A stretch of 64,000 bases of DNA, taken from positions 310,001 to 374,000 of the forward strand of contig NZ_JAIOUO010000006.1 in assembly GCF_019931195.1 (NCBI RefSeq), in the 5' to 3' direction. Source of the stretch: Marinobacter sp. F4216. Lineage in GTDB: Bacteria > Pseudomonadota > Gammaproteobacteria > Pseudomonadales > Oleiphilaceae. Under the pieces are notes generated by a model. That model was not told the origin of the DNA and ran no database searches. It saw only the letters and a list, made by a program, of their open reading frames with translations. Both the position numbers and the translations under genes were made by a program. The number at the start of each line of letters is the position of its first letter. Position 1 is the first letter of the stretch. This document shows, in pieces, positions 28,101 to 35,706 of the stretch.

Positions 28101-28386
28101 GCCGGGACACCGAGTAAACGTGTTCAATGCCCTTGATTTCGTCCAGCATCTGCTCACCGGGCGTGGCAATCAGACTTTCGACCTCCCGTGGTGATGCGCC
28201 GGGAAAGCCCACCATGATGTCTGCCATGGTGACATCAATCTGCGGCTCTTCTTCCTTCGGCGTCGCAATGACCACGAGGATGCCCGCCAGGATGGCGACC
28301 ATGGCCAGCAGAGGCGTGAGCTGCGAGTTCTGGAACACCCTGGCAATCTGTCCGGATGGACCAACAGGGCGCAGTTCGCCACTCAC
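25174..28386 (-). CDS. RND efflux transporter inner-membrane pump
   Basis: A 1070-residue protein with the RND layout of two times six membrane helices and two large periplasmic loops. The proton-relay helix reads FAIGILVDDGIVITENINRR, with the paired Asp residues in place. The start is GTG 28386 overlapping the stop of the adaptor gene by 4 bp (GTGA). It forms an AcrAB-type pump with the upstream adaptor; an outer-membrane channel must be encoded elsewhere. It belongs to a branch with DD-GIV-TEN in the fourth helix, distinct from AcrB. The substrate is unknown. The gene lies next to the TusA-like gene, which may be coincidence. Confidence 0.9.
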   Translation of the reverse strand: MSGELRPVGPSGQIARVFQNSQLTPLLAMVAILAGILVVIATPKEEEPQIDVTMADIMVGFPGASPREVESLIATPGEQMLDEIKGIEHVYSVSRQGQALLTVQFEVGLPRQEALVRLYNKVYSNADWLPANLGASQPIIKPRGIDDVPIMTLTLYDPEQHQGAEQLTRLAHALEVALKRVPGTREVYTVGGIADRVDIRFDPALLKGFGLAVTDIQQALQAANASTQEARITRNGVSIPVQAGGLLESVDQVRQLVVGINQGAPVFLADVAQVMRGGTVADQSILMGFGPEGSRAAGELYPAVTLAIAKKPGENAVDIAAAIEQQLSRLKGELIPDHVSIAITRDYGKTAADKARQLINDLISATLAVMLLVLAAMGWRQALIVGTAVLVTLLLTLVFSWAWGFTLNRVSLFALIFAIGILVDDGIVITENINRRLQSSHYDPRDLVPRAVDEVGTPTIMASLTIMAALLPMAFVSGLMGPYMSPIPINASAGMVISQIVAFVVAPWLALRLLKRRQTEQASRDDEDSASGVSNAALKLFQVVHQPFLGPHRWRRWLLSAGVILLTLAAAALPVTQSVILKMLPFDNKSELQVVVDLPENTPVEQTQRVLSEMGQHLEGVAEVRDWQAYAGTASPINFNGLVRQYYLRRNPYQGDLQINLVDAEKRERQSHDIAQSLRPPLKNIGDQYGASVKIVEVPPGPPVLSPLVAEVYGPDPGSRAALARKLEHQMADIQGLVDIDTTLEAPFNRWQIRVDRDRAARLGVAQAQVVMALQTILGEQAVSYLHDEHAKHPVPIRAILAEGDKAQLPALLSLSVRSRSGELVRLASFVDIEEVTWQGAIFHKDLLPVTYVTADMAGEIDSPLYGMFDLAAELRSAPDGPEQYYVRQPDWPDKTSLKWDGEWQITYETFRDMGIAYAVGVFIIYLLLVAQFSSYGLPLVIMAPIPLTLIGILPGHALLDREFTATSMIGMIALAGIIVRNSILLVVFIRQLLDEGFAAEEAVCLAGAVRIKPIALTAISAMVGAYFILDDPIFNGIAISLIFGLAMSTLLTVLVVPLMYYAWFLRGRT

Positions 28387-29432
28387 AGACCGGGCTCCTC
28401 ATCGTCTGTGTTTTCGTTGGTGTCCGGCGCCGGTAGTTCAGGTTGCACGATGACCTGTTCGCCTTCGCTAAGCCCTGACAGTACTTCGACCTGATCGTCT
28501 GAACGGGAGCCAAGCCGGACCATGCGAAGCCTGGGTTCGGCCCCTGCTCGCTGAACATAGACCGCTCGCATTTCGCCACGGTGTACCACGCTCGATTGCG
28601 GAATCCAGAGCGCCGGGCGTGAGCCCACTGGGACGTTCACCTTCACCAGCATGCCCGGATAGAGGCTGCCATCAGGGGCTTCCAGTTCCATGCGCAGGCG
28701 GAACGTATGGGTTTGCTCGTTGGCGTAAGGAAAGAACGTCATTTTGCCGGTTTGCAGCTGCCGGCCGTTACCCAGCTCCACAGTGGCCCGGCGTTCGCGG
28801 CGGGCCAGATCCGCGTAGCGCTGAGGCAGATCCACCGCAACCCGGAGCTGTTGCAGGGAAAGGCCGCTCAGCAGTGGTTGTCCTGGCTGCACGGATTCGC
28901 CAACCTCCACATGCCGCTCGGTGAGAATGCCGCCATAGGGTGCGGTAACCCGGGTGTAGTTCAGCTGTTCGTTGGCTTCCTCAACAGCGGACTGGGCGCG
29001 TTCGAGACGGGCGCGGGCGGTGTCCACCGTGGTTTGAGCCTGATCGAATTCCGCCCGCGAGGCCAGGCCACGGTCGAAGATCTCCTTGATGCGCTCGAAC
29101 CGCCGGCGGGCTTCTGCCAGGCCAGTACGGGCTTCTTCCAGACCCGCCTGAGCCTGGCCAACGCGGGCCCGCTGTTCGGTGTCGTCGAGCCGGACAATCA
29201 GTGCGCCAGCCTCCACCGAGTCGTCGACATCGTAGGGAAGCTCGACCACCGTACCGGTCGTCTGGGCAGAGACCGTGCTTTGCTGAACGGCTTCGATCAG
29301 GCCATCAAGACGGACCGCTTCCTCGAGTTCCCGCTTTTGTACCGGAGCCGTTTGTTCTGCGCTGGCAGTCGTTGGCAGGCCGCACCAAAGCGCAATAAGG
29401 GTCAAAACCCTGATGTGAGGTGCCAGGTGCAT
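28383..29432 (-). CDS. RND efflux periplasmic adaptor (membrane fusion protein)
   Basis: A 349-residue HlyD/AcrA-type adaptor with a signal peptide (VLTLIALWCGLPTTASA). The first lipoyl-like half-motif, GTVVELPYDVDDSVEAGALI, is followed by a long alpha-hairpin (LEEARTGLAEARRRFERIKE onward), the second lipoyl half (TAPYGGILTERHVEVGESV) and a beta-barrel. It bridges the pump to an outer-membrane channel. It is first in a two-gene operon, coupled to the pump by a GTGA overlap. A short AT-rich inverted repeat sits just upstream. Confidence 0.9.
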   Translation of the reverse strand: MHLAPHIRVLTLIALWCGLPTTASAEQTAPVQKRELEEAVRLDGLIEAVQQSTVSAQTTGTVVELPYDVDDSVEAGALIVRLDDTEQRARVGQAQAGLEEARTGLAEARRRFERIKEIFDRGLASRAEFDQAQTTVDTARARLERAQSAVEEANEQLNYTRVTAPYGGILTERHVEVGESVQPGQPLLSGLSLQQLRVAVDLPQRYADLARRERRATVELGNGRQLQTGKMTFFPYANEQTHTFRLRMELEAPDGSLYPGMLVKVNVPVGSRPALWIPQSSVVHRGEMRAVYVQRAGAEPRLRMVRLGSRSDDQVEVLSGLSEGEQVIVQPELPAPDTNENTDDEEPGL

Positions 29433-29453
29433 GGGTGCATCCTTCCCAATTGG

Positions 29454-29467
29454 TTATATCCATATAA
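29454..29467. promoter_or_regulatory. AT-rich inverted repeat in the RND promoter
   Basis: TTATAT and ATATAA flank CC, 22-35 bases upstream of the adaptor start codon. On the minus strand the inner arm contains a -10-like TATAAC. A dimeric regulator binding here would occlude the promoter. ArsR-type regulators favour such AT-rich sites, but none is encoded nearby. Confidence 0.35.
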
Positions 29468-29559
29468 TGTAGGGGAAAGTTCACCGAAGAGAAAAGTGTC
29501 CGATTGGCAGCTAAGGACGAGCAGGAAAGGCAGGCCTTCAGCGAGAAGGCTGCGGGCGT

Positions 29560-29814
29560 TCAGGCGAGCGAGATACGATAACGAATAACCCCGGCATCTT
29601 CCTCGCGGATCCACTCTATCCGGTGGCCGGTGAGCTCGCACAAGGCCTGTAAGTCCTTTCGGCCACTGGGATCGTCGGCGAGAAACTCAACCTGGGTGCC
29701 CCGGGGAAGATCCTGAGTGCGCTTCTTGAAGCGCAGGATGGGAAGGGGGCACACCAGACCCACCGCATCGATCTGGTGTACCGCGGATTGATCAGTCAAG
29801 TCGAACACTCGCAC
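29560..29814 (-). CDS. TusA-family sulfur carrier in the formate dehydrogenase operon
   Basis: An 84-residue TusA/SirA-fold protein with the active-site motif VCPLPIL (Cys22-Pro-x-Pro). The family takes up persulfide sulfur on that Cys and hands it on. The likely start is GTG 29814, which overlaps the end of the 41-residue membrane peptide gene by 23 bp. The ribosome binding site is weak, so a nearby downstream start is possible. It is the last gene of the fdh run. FdhD, encoded 14 kb away in the same super-locus, needs sulfur to sulfurate the FDH cofactor. A dedicated sulfur-relay role is a natural inference, not shown. Confidence 0.8.
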   Translation of the reverse strand: MRVFDLTDQSAVHQIDAVGLVCPLPILRFKKRTQDLPRGTQVEFLADDPSGRKDLQALCELTGHRIEWIREEDAGVIRYRISLA

Positions 29815-29917
29815 TGCTGGTTTGCTCGGCTACGGACCAGCCGAACTGGTTCAGTACCATGGGTGCTGCAAAGGCGATCACCAGGGCAGCGACAAATGCG
29901 GAAAACATAACTTTCAC
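29792..29917 (-). CDS. 41-residue single-helix membrane peptide coupled to fdhC
   Basis: Starts at GTG 29917, overlapping the fdhC stop by GTGA, with a strong GGGGG site 8 bases upstream. It reads V-K-V-M-F-S-A-F-V-A-A-L-V-I-A-F-A-A-P-M followed by a polar tail ending in RLD. One membrane helix fills the first half. The tight coupling, good ribosome binding site and position between fdhC and the TusA gene argue that it is real. I do not recognise a family. It may be a small accessory or stabilising subunit of the membrane-bound FDH, like other one-helix subunits of respiratory enzymes. Confidence 0.65.
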   Translation of the reverse strand: MKVMFSAFVAALVIAFAAPMVLNQFGWSVAEQTSSASVRLD

Positions 29918-31086
29918 GATGAATTCCCCCTGTCCTGTTTGGATTCCACCTCGGCCACCCACAAGTCGTGGTGCTGGCGGGCCCATTCCCGGTCCACCTG
30001 GCCGGTGCCCATGGCATCGAACGCACCCTCCATGCCAACCGAGCCGATGTAGATGTGGGCAATAATAGCCACCATCATGGCGAACGCGACAATCGAGTGC
30101 CAGATATTGGCGTATTGCATCTCCTCATGCGGGGCCAGTACGGTGGGCAAATCCGTTCCGAAGATGCTGTTGATGACGTTGAAGGTCTTGGCGAACATCG
30201 GCATCTCGAACGGGAACAACATGGAAAGACCTGACAAGGAGACAGACAGGCCTAGTAGCATCACGGTCCAGAAGATAATCTTCTGTCCGGCATTAAACTT
30301 CCTCGCCGACGGGTGGGACTTGGTAAAGATTCCCCCACCGGCTTTCAGCCACTGCCAGTCCAGCTTGCTGGGGATGTTGTGCACCACCCACATGCAGAAG
30401 GTCATCACCAGGCCCAGCATGAAGGCCCAGGCAATGTTGTTGTGCAGCCATTTGGAGCCGTTCGCCAGCGGGGCGAAGGCCTCTTTGCCAATGACCGGAA
30501 TCAGGAAGCTGCGCCCCATGAGGGTGATCAGTCCTGTGATCGCCAGTGCGATGAACGAGCCTGCCAGTAGCCAGTGACCGAATCGTTCGATCGCCTTGAA
30601 TCGCTCGACGGTGGTGCCGGCTGGGCCACCGTCGATCATGATTTTGCCACGCACAAAGTAGAAAATGATCAGCAGCGCAATAACGGCCAGGAGTGCGCCG
30701 CCGCCATAGCTGATCAACGGTCCCTCACGCAGCTTGTACCAGGGCATGCCGGCGTCCTGAATCAGAACGCTGTTGGCGGGTCCGGGTGACTGAATGGAGG
30801 GATCGATCTTGTTATAGCGGATAGAGCGCCAGATGTCGGCGTCAGAGCGACCGCCCAGCGTACCGAGCGATTCGCTGATCGGCGCCGCACTGTCAGGGTT
30901 TCCCAGATTTTCAGAGCGGAAGGACTCGTCAATTTTAAGCTGTTCCTGACGAGCCATAATGTCTTCAAGGGTTTGCGCGCCGCCGGTCGAGGAGCGGTCA
31001 ACCGAAGCGGACTCCTGAGCCAGCGCAGGGGGACAGATCAGTGTCGTCAGTAACAGAATGACGGCACCCAGCAGTTTTGAATTCAT
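29914..31086 (-). CDS. fdhC: Formate dehydrogenase cytochrome b subunit FdhC
   Basis: A 390-residue protein. A signal peptide (VILLLTTLICPPALA) and about 110 mainly polar residues precede four or more membrane helices of the FdnI/FdoI cytochrome b type. Haem-ligating His residues are likely in ERFGHWLLAG, SKWLHNNIAW, VVHNIP and AFAMMVAIIAHIYIG. It anchors FdhAB to the outer face of the inner membrane and passes electrons to quinone. The long N-terminal extension is normal for the FDH3-type gamma subunit found in Shewanella-like operons. It is followed by a coupled 41-residue peptide gene. Confidence 0.92.
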   Translation of the reverse strand: MNSKLLGAVILLLTTLICPPALAQESASVDRSSTGGAQTLEDIMARQEQLKIDESFRSENLGNPDSAAPISESLGTLGGRSDADIWRSIRYNKIDPSIQSPGPANSVLIQDAGMPWYKLREGPLISYGGGALLAVIALLIIFYFVRGKIMIDGGPAGTTVERFKAIERFGHWLLAGSFIALAITGLITLMGRSFLIPVIGKEAFAPLANGSKWLHNNIAWAFMLGLVMTFCMWVVHNIPSKLDWQWLKAGGGIFTKSHPSARKFNAGQKIIFWTVMLLGLSVSLSGLSMLFPFEMPMFAKTFNVINSIFGTDLPTVLAPHEEMQYANIWHSIVAFAMMVAIIAHIYIGSVGMEGAFDAMGTGQVDREWARQHHDLWVAEVESKQDRGNSS

Positions 31087-31175
31087 GAAAGCACTCCAGC
31101 GGAATCAACAAGAAGACTTCGTTGCCTCGATGAATTCCGGGACCCCCTGGAGGGTCCCGGAACGCTCAGGCCTGC

Positions 31176-31784
31176 TTATGCACCCTTCTTCTCGTAAGCT
31201 GTGCCCCATCCCCAAGCGCCGGAACCGAAGCCCCGGTTTACGACACGCTGGCGATAGATGTCCGCTACCTCGTTGCCGTCTCCGGCCAGCAGTGCTTTGG
31301 TCGAGCACATCTCGGCGCAGAGTGGCAGCTTGCCCTCGGCAATACGGTTGCGTCCGTACTTGGAGAACTCTGCGTCAGAGTTGTCCTCTTCGGGGCCCCC
31401 GGCACAGAACGTGCATTTGTCCATCTTACCCCGGCTGCCAAAGTTCCCCGCCTGGGGGAACTGAGGAGCGCCGAACGGGCAGGCATAGAAGCAATACCCG
31501 CAGCCAATGCACAGATCCTTGGAGTGCAACACCACCCCGTCTTCGGTTTGGTAGAAGCAATCCACCGGGCAAACGGCCATACAGGGCGCGTCTGAACAGT
31601 GCATGCAGGCTACCGAGATCGAACGCTCGCCAGGTTTACCATCCTCGATGGTGACGACGCGTCGACGGTTGATGCCCCAGGGGACCTCGTTCTCGTTTTT
31701 ACAGGCCGTGACGCACGCATTGCATTCGATGCAGCGTTCGGCATCGCACAGGAATTTCGCTCGTGCTTGTCCTTCAAGTGCCAT
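31176..31784 (-). CDS. fdhB: Formate dehydrogenase iron-sulfur subunit FdhB
   Basis: A 202-residue ferredoxin-like subunit with four [4Fe-4S] clusters: CIECNACVTACKNENEVPWG, CMHCSDAPCMAVCPVDCFY, CIGCGYCFYACPFGAPQFP and the KCTFC / CAEMCSTKALL set. It is the FDH3-type beta subunit, shorter than E. coli FdnH and lacking its C-terminal membrane helix. It carries electrons from the catalytic FdhA to FdhC. It has no signal of its own, so it is probably co-exported with FdhA by the Tat system. Gap to fdhA is 14 bp. Confidence 0.93.
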   Translation of the reverse strand: MALEGQARAKFLCDAERCIECNACVTACKNENEVPWGINRRRVVTIEDGKPGERSISVACMHCSDAPCMAVCPVDCFYQTEDGVVLHSKDLCIGCGYCFYACPFGAPQFPQAGNFGSRGKMDKCTFCAGGPEEDNSDAEFSKYGRNRIAEGKLPLCAEMCSTKALLAGDGNEVADIYRQRVVNRGFGSGAWGWGTAYEKKGA

Positions 31785-31798
31785 GGTTTACCCCTCCA

Positions 31799-34684
31799 TT
31801 ATGCCGGCGCGATCGAACACAGGGTGGCCTTGGTCTCTTGCATCTGCGTGACCGAGTCATACCCGTATGTTTGAACGGTGTTAGTGGATTCACCCAGAAC
31901 AATGGGATCAGCGCCCTCGGGATATTTCTCCCTCAGGTCCTTGCCTTCCAGGTGCCCGCCGAAGTGGAATGGCATGAAGGCAACGCCTTCGCCAACCCGC
32001 TCGGTCACCATGGCCTTGACCTTGATGCGCGCGCCCTCAGGGCCGGACACCCAGACGTCGTTGCCGTCCCGAATGTTCAGGTTGTTCGCATCCCGCGGGT
32101 TCACCTCGATGAACATCTCCTGCTGCAACTCGGCCAGCCACGGGTTTGAACGGGTCTCATCACCACCACCTTCGTACTCAACCAGACGGCCGGACGTCAG
32201 AATGATGGGGTATTCCTTGCTGAAGTCCTTCTTCTGAATGGACTCGTACATGGTCGGTACGCGCCAGAAGGTTTTGTCCTCGTAGGTCGGGTAATCCTCA
32301 ACCAGATCCCGGCGCGAGGTGTACAGGGGTTCACGGTGAATGGGGACCGGATCCGGGAAGTTCCAGACCACGGCGCGCGCCTTGGCGTTACCGAAGGGCG
32401 CACATTCGTGCTTGATGGCCACCCGCTGGATACCGCCCGAAAGATCGGTCTTCCAGTTGGTTTCCGGCCCAGCCACCGCTTCAATGGCTGAGCGCTCCTC
32501 GTCCGTCAGGTCGCCATCCCAGCCCAGATCCATCAGCATCTGCATGGTAAATTCCGGGTAGCCGTCCTTGATCTCGGAATTCTTCGAGTAAACACCTTCG
32601 GCCAGCAGGTTCTCGCCGTCACGCTCGACACCAAACCGGGCCCGGAAGGTGAGACCACCCTCGGATACCGGCATCGACATATCGTAGAGATTCGGCGTAC
32701 CCGGGTGATTCATTTCCGGAGTGCCCCAGCAAGGCCATGGCATACCATAGACATCACCATCGCAGGGACCGCCAGCGGCTCGCAGGGTGGTCTTGTCGAA
32801 GTGATGTTGGTACTTCATGTGCTTCTGCAGGCGCTCGGGCGACTGACCGGTGTAGCCGATGGTCCACATGCCCCGGTTGAATTCCCGGGTGATGTCCTCA
32901 ATCGACGGTTCGTCACCCTCAATGGCAATGTTCCGGAACATGCGATCGGTGAAGCCGAACTTGTCCGCGAACAGCTTCATGATCTCGTGGTCAACCTTCG
33001 AGTCGAACAGCGGATCAATCACCTTCTCACGCCACTGTAGCGAGCGGTTGGAGGCAGTGACCGAACCGTAGGTCTCGAACTGGGTGGTTGTTGGTAGCAG
33101 ATAAGCGCCGTCTTTGCGGTCATGCAACACCGCGGATACGGTCGGGAAGGGGTCCACAACGACCAGCAGGTCGAGTTTTTCCATGGCCTCCTTCATTTCC
33201 AGCATCCGTGTCTGGGAGTTGGGCGCATGGCCCCACAGCACCATGGCCCGGGTGTTATCGGGCTGCTCCAGGTTTTCCTTGGCTTCCAGAACCCCATCGA
33301 TCCAGCGGGAAACCGGAATGCCTTTCTCGTTCATCATGGGTTTGGACTTGCCGCCCCGGTCGAGTGTGGCGAAGCGACCTTTCAGCCAATCCAGGTCTTC
33401 TTCCCAGACCCGTGCCCAGTGCGCCCAGGAACCGGCGGCCAGACCGTAGTAGCCGGGCAGGGTATCGGCCAGAACGCCAAGGTCGGTTGCGCCCTGCACG
33501 TTGTCGTGGCCACGGAAGATGTTGGTGCCTCCGCCGGTAACGCCCATGTTACCCAGTGCCAACTGCAGGATGCAGTAGGCCCGGGTGTTGTTGTTGCCGT
33601 TGGTGTGCTGGGTACCCCCCATGCACCAGATGACCGTGCCCGGGCGGTTGTTGGCCAGGGTGCGGGCAACACGCTCAAGCTGCGCTCCCGGGGCTCCGGT
33701 AACCCGCTCTACTTCTTCAGGATTCCAGCGCTTCACTTCTTCCCGGATGTCGTCCATGCCCCACACACGGGTGCGGATGAACTCTTTGTCTTCCCATCCG
33801 TTCTCGAAGATGTGCCAGAGAATGCCCCAGACCAGCGCGACGTCACTGCCCGGCCGGAAACGCACAAACTCATCCGCATGGGCGGCGGTGCGGGTAAAGC
33901 GCGGATCGCAGACGATCAGCGGCGCATTGTTTTCTTCCTTGGCTTTCAGGATATGCAGCAACGACACCGGGTGTGCTTCCGCAGGGTTACCCCCGATCAG
34001 GAAGATTGCCTTCGACTTGTGGATGTCGTTGTAGGAGTTGGTCATGGCCCCGTAGCCCCAGGTGTTGGCTACGCCGGCGACCGTGGTTGAGTGGCAGATG
34101 CGGGCCTGGTGATCTACGTTGTTGGTGCCCCAGTAGGCGGCGAACTTGCGGTAGAGGTAGGCTTGTTCGTTGTTGAACTTGGCGCTGCCCAGCCAGTAGA
34201 CCGAATCAGGGCCGCTCTCCTCGCGGATTTGCAGCATCTTGTCGCCGATCTCGTTGATCGCCTCGTCCCAGGAAATCTTCTGCCATTCCCCGTTGACCAT
34301 TTTCATCGGGCTCTTCAGGCGACGATCCCCATGAGCGTGCTCCCGTACTGAAGCACCTTTTGCACAATGGGCCCCCAGATTAAACGGGCTGTCCCAGCCG
34401 GGCTCCTGTCCGGTCCAGACGCCATTTTGAACCTCGGCTTCGACCGTGCAGCCAACCGAACAGTGAGTACATACCGATTTCCTGACTTCGGTTTTGCCTC
34501 CGGAATCCGATGGCGTAGCAGCCTCAACGCGTTTGCTCGTCAGTGACAAAGCGGCCAAACCACCCACGGTGACGCCTGAGGCCGCCAGAAATCCCCGACG
34601 GTCCATCGTCTTTGCCGCGAGGGATGAAAGTAAAGATCCTGCACGGGGGCCTTTCGCTACCCCGTTGGTCTTCTTCCGTAACAT
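31799..34684 (-). CDS. fdhA: Periplasmic formate dehydrogenase catalytic subunit FdhA
   Basis: A 961-residue molybdopterin oxidoreductase. Start ATG 34684 has AGGA about 8 bases upstream. A twin-arginine signal (MDRRGFLAAS, Arg29-Arg30) sits behind a 26-residue basic extension. The N-terminal [4Fe-4S] cluster is C72-x2-C75-x3-C79-x27-C107. The metal ligand is Cys197 in ICHSTTV, with the FDH-conserved His198; it is Cys and not selenocysteine, as the codon is TGC. Two bis-MGD-binding regions are complete. It oxidises formate to carbon dioxide. With TupABC in the same super-locus, tungsten is the likely metal (inference); molybdenum is not excluded. Confidence 0.94.
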   Translation of the reverse strand: MLRKKTNGVAKGPRAGSLLSSLAAKTMDRRGFLAASGVTVGGLAALSLTSKRVEAATPSDSGGKTEVRKSVCTHCSVGCTVEAEVQNGVWTGQEPGWDSPFNLGAHCAKGASVREHAHGDRRLKSPMKMVNGEWQKISWDEAINEIGDKMLQIREESGPDSVYWLGSAKFNNEQAYLYRKFAAYWGTNNVDHQARICHSTTVAGVANTWGYGAMTNSYNDIHKSKAIFLIGGNPAEAHPVSLLHILKAKEENNAPLIVCDPRFTRTAAHADEFVRFRPGSDVALVWGILWHIFENGWEDKEFIRTRVWGMDDIREEVKRWNPEEVERVTGAPGAQLERVARTLANNRPGTVIWCMGGTQHTNGNNNTRAYCILQLALGNMGVTGGGTNIFRGHDNVQGATDLGVLADTLPGYYGLAAGSWAHWARVWEEDLDWLKGRFATLDRGGKSKPMMNEKGIPVSRWIDGVLEAKENLEQPDNTRAMVLWGHAPNSQTRMLEMKEAMEKLDLLVVVDPFPTVSAVLHDRKDGAYLLPTTTQFETYGSVTASNRSLQWREKVIDPLFDSKVDHEIMKLFADKFGFTDRMFRNIAIEGDEPSIEDITREFNRGMWTIGYTGQSPERLQKHMKYQHHFDKTTLRAAGGPCDGDVYGMPWPCWGTPEMNHPGTPNLYDMSMPVSEGGLTFRARFGVERDGENLLAEGVYSKNSEIKDGYPEFTMQMLMDLGWDGDLTDEERSAIEAVAGPETNWKTDLSGGIQRVAIKHECAPFGNAKARAVVWNFPDPVPIHREPLYTSRRDLVEDYPTYEDKTFWRVPTMYESIQKKDFSKEYPIILTSGRLVEYEGGGDETRSNPWLAELQQEMFIEVNPRDANNLNIRDGNDVWVSGPEGARIKVKAMVTERVGEGVAFMPFHFGGHLEGKDLREKYPEGADPIVLGESTNTVQTYGYDSVTQMQETKATLCSIAPA

Positions 34685-34769
34685 GTCTCATTCCTCTCTC
34701 GTTATTCTCGTTTTTCTGGAGGTGTGACCATTCAAGGGCCTTTCGCAACCTTGAATGATTCACGCTTCC

Positions 34770-34958
34770 TTAAAAGCGAGCCGATTCGAAATATTTACGT
34801 GTGTGTTCAGTGTCACGTAAGCCACGGCTTTTCGGGGCGTCGTTGACGACCTGGGCGGCTGCGTTTGGTGCGACGGCCATGGCAACGGCAGCCGGAGCTG
34901 CGGATGCGGCCATCAGCAAGAAACGGCGACGACTGTTCTCACCTTGTTGTTTGTCCAT
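34770..34958 (-). CDS. FdhX: small Tat-signal protein of the formate dehydrogenase operon
   Basis: A 62-residue protein with a twin-arginine signal (SRRRFLLMAASAAPAAVAMA), then about 30 polar residues ending RKYFESARF. GGAGG precedes the start at ideal spacing. The same small protein sits just upstream of fdhA in Shewanella-type FDH operons and is treated as a formate dehydrogenase accessory protein or small subunit. Its function is not established. It lies 85 bp before fdhA and 41 bp after the chaperone gene. Confidence 0.85.
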   Translation of the reverse strand: MDKQQGENSRRRFLLMAASAAPAAVAMAVAPNAAAQVVNDAPKSRGLRDTEHTRKYFESARF

Positions 34959-34999
34959 CGGTTACCTCCACCTGGTTTAAGGGATTGGTTCGCTCCCGG

Positions 35000-35638
35000 T
35001 CATTGCATTGCAAAGGCGCCAGCCTCCACTTCCATGAACGCCTTCCCCAGCGAACCGACCGGGGCATAGAAGACGGAAGCCTTGGCGTTCTCTAAATCGG
35101 TAAAAAACAACGCTGCCCACTTGGCCAGGTGGGCGTCATAAAAGGCTTTCTGTGAGGGTAAGTCACTGTCGCACAGGTACTCACCGGTAATGATGCCCGC
35201 CATGATTTCGCACAGCGTGCTGATATGGTCTTCAGGTTCTTTGACTCCGCTGCTCGACTTGATGCCCCGGGTCATCAGATCGGTCCGCAAATTTGCAAGG
35301 GGTTTTTCGTTCAAAAAGCCGGTCAGGTAGTAGCTGGCGTAGGGCAGAAGTTCGCCACGACCGACTCCGACAAACAGGCTGTTGTATTCCCGTTCGACAT
35401 CACCGGGTTCGGTGCGTTCCGCAAGCACCGCCAGATTTTTGAGGGCAGATCCCAAAGGCGTGTCATCACCACGCAGGAAGGCCAAGCCTTGCAGCAGGTC
35501 AGCCGACGGTGGGCCATCGAGCAGGGAACTGAGTAACTGGTACATCTGGGCACGTGCGCGATCTTCCTCACTGATCGAGCGAGGGCACTGAGCTTCAGCC
35601 GTGTTGGTCAAAGTTACATCCTTTGAAATCGTGTTCAT
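35000..35638 (-). CDS. TorD/DmsD-like redox enzyme maturation chaperone (FdhT-like)
   Basis: A 212-residue, all-alpha cytosolic protein of the TorD family. It shows the typical segments YQLLSSLLDGPPS, EREYNSLFVGVGRGELLPYASYYLTGFLNEKPLA and HISTLCEIMAGIITGE, followed by FYDAHLAKWAALFFTDLENA. Chaperones of this class bind the Tat signal of FdhA and hold it until the cofactor is inserted. Its gene is directly upstream of fdhX-fdhA, matching the FdhT position in related operons. It is expected to serve FdhA, and possibly FdhX. Confidence 0.87.
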   Translation of the reverse strand: MNTISKDVTLTNTAEAQCPRSISEEDRARAQMYQLLSSLLDGPPSADLLQGLAFLRGDDTPLGSALKNLAVLAERTEPGDVEREYNSLFVGVGRGELLPYASYYLTGFLNEKPLANLRTDLMTRGIKSSSGVKEPEDHISTLCEIMAGIITGEYLCDSDLPSQKAFYDAHLAKWAALFFTDLENAKASVFYAPVGSLGKAFMEVEAGAFAMQ

Positions 35639-35706
35639 GTTTTAAGCATTGGTGATACTTGTATAGACCGGACCTGAGGTTGGCGCAACTATGTCGGCAA
35701 ATGCGA

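Noticed and set aside
29454-29467. Possible ModE site for molybdate or tungstate control
   Set aside because: The arms resemble half of the ModE palindrome but the spacing is 2 bases instead of 6-8, and it sits before the RND genes rather than tup or fdh.
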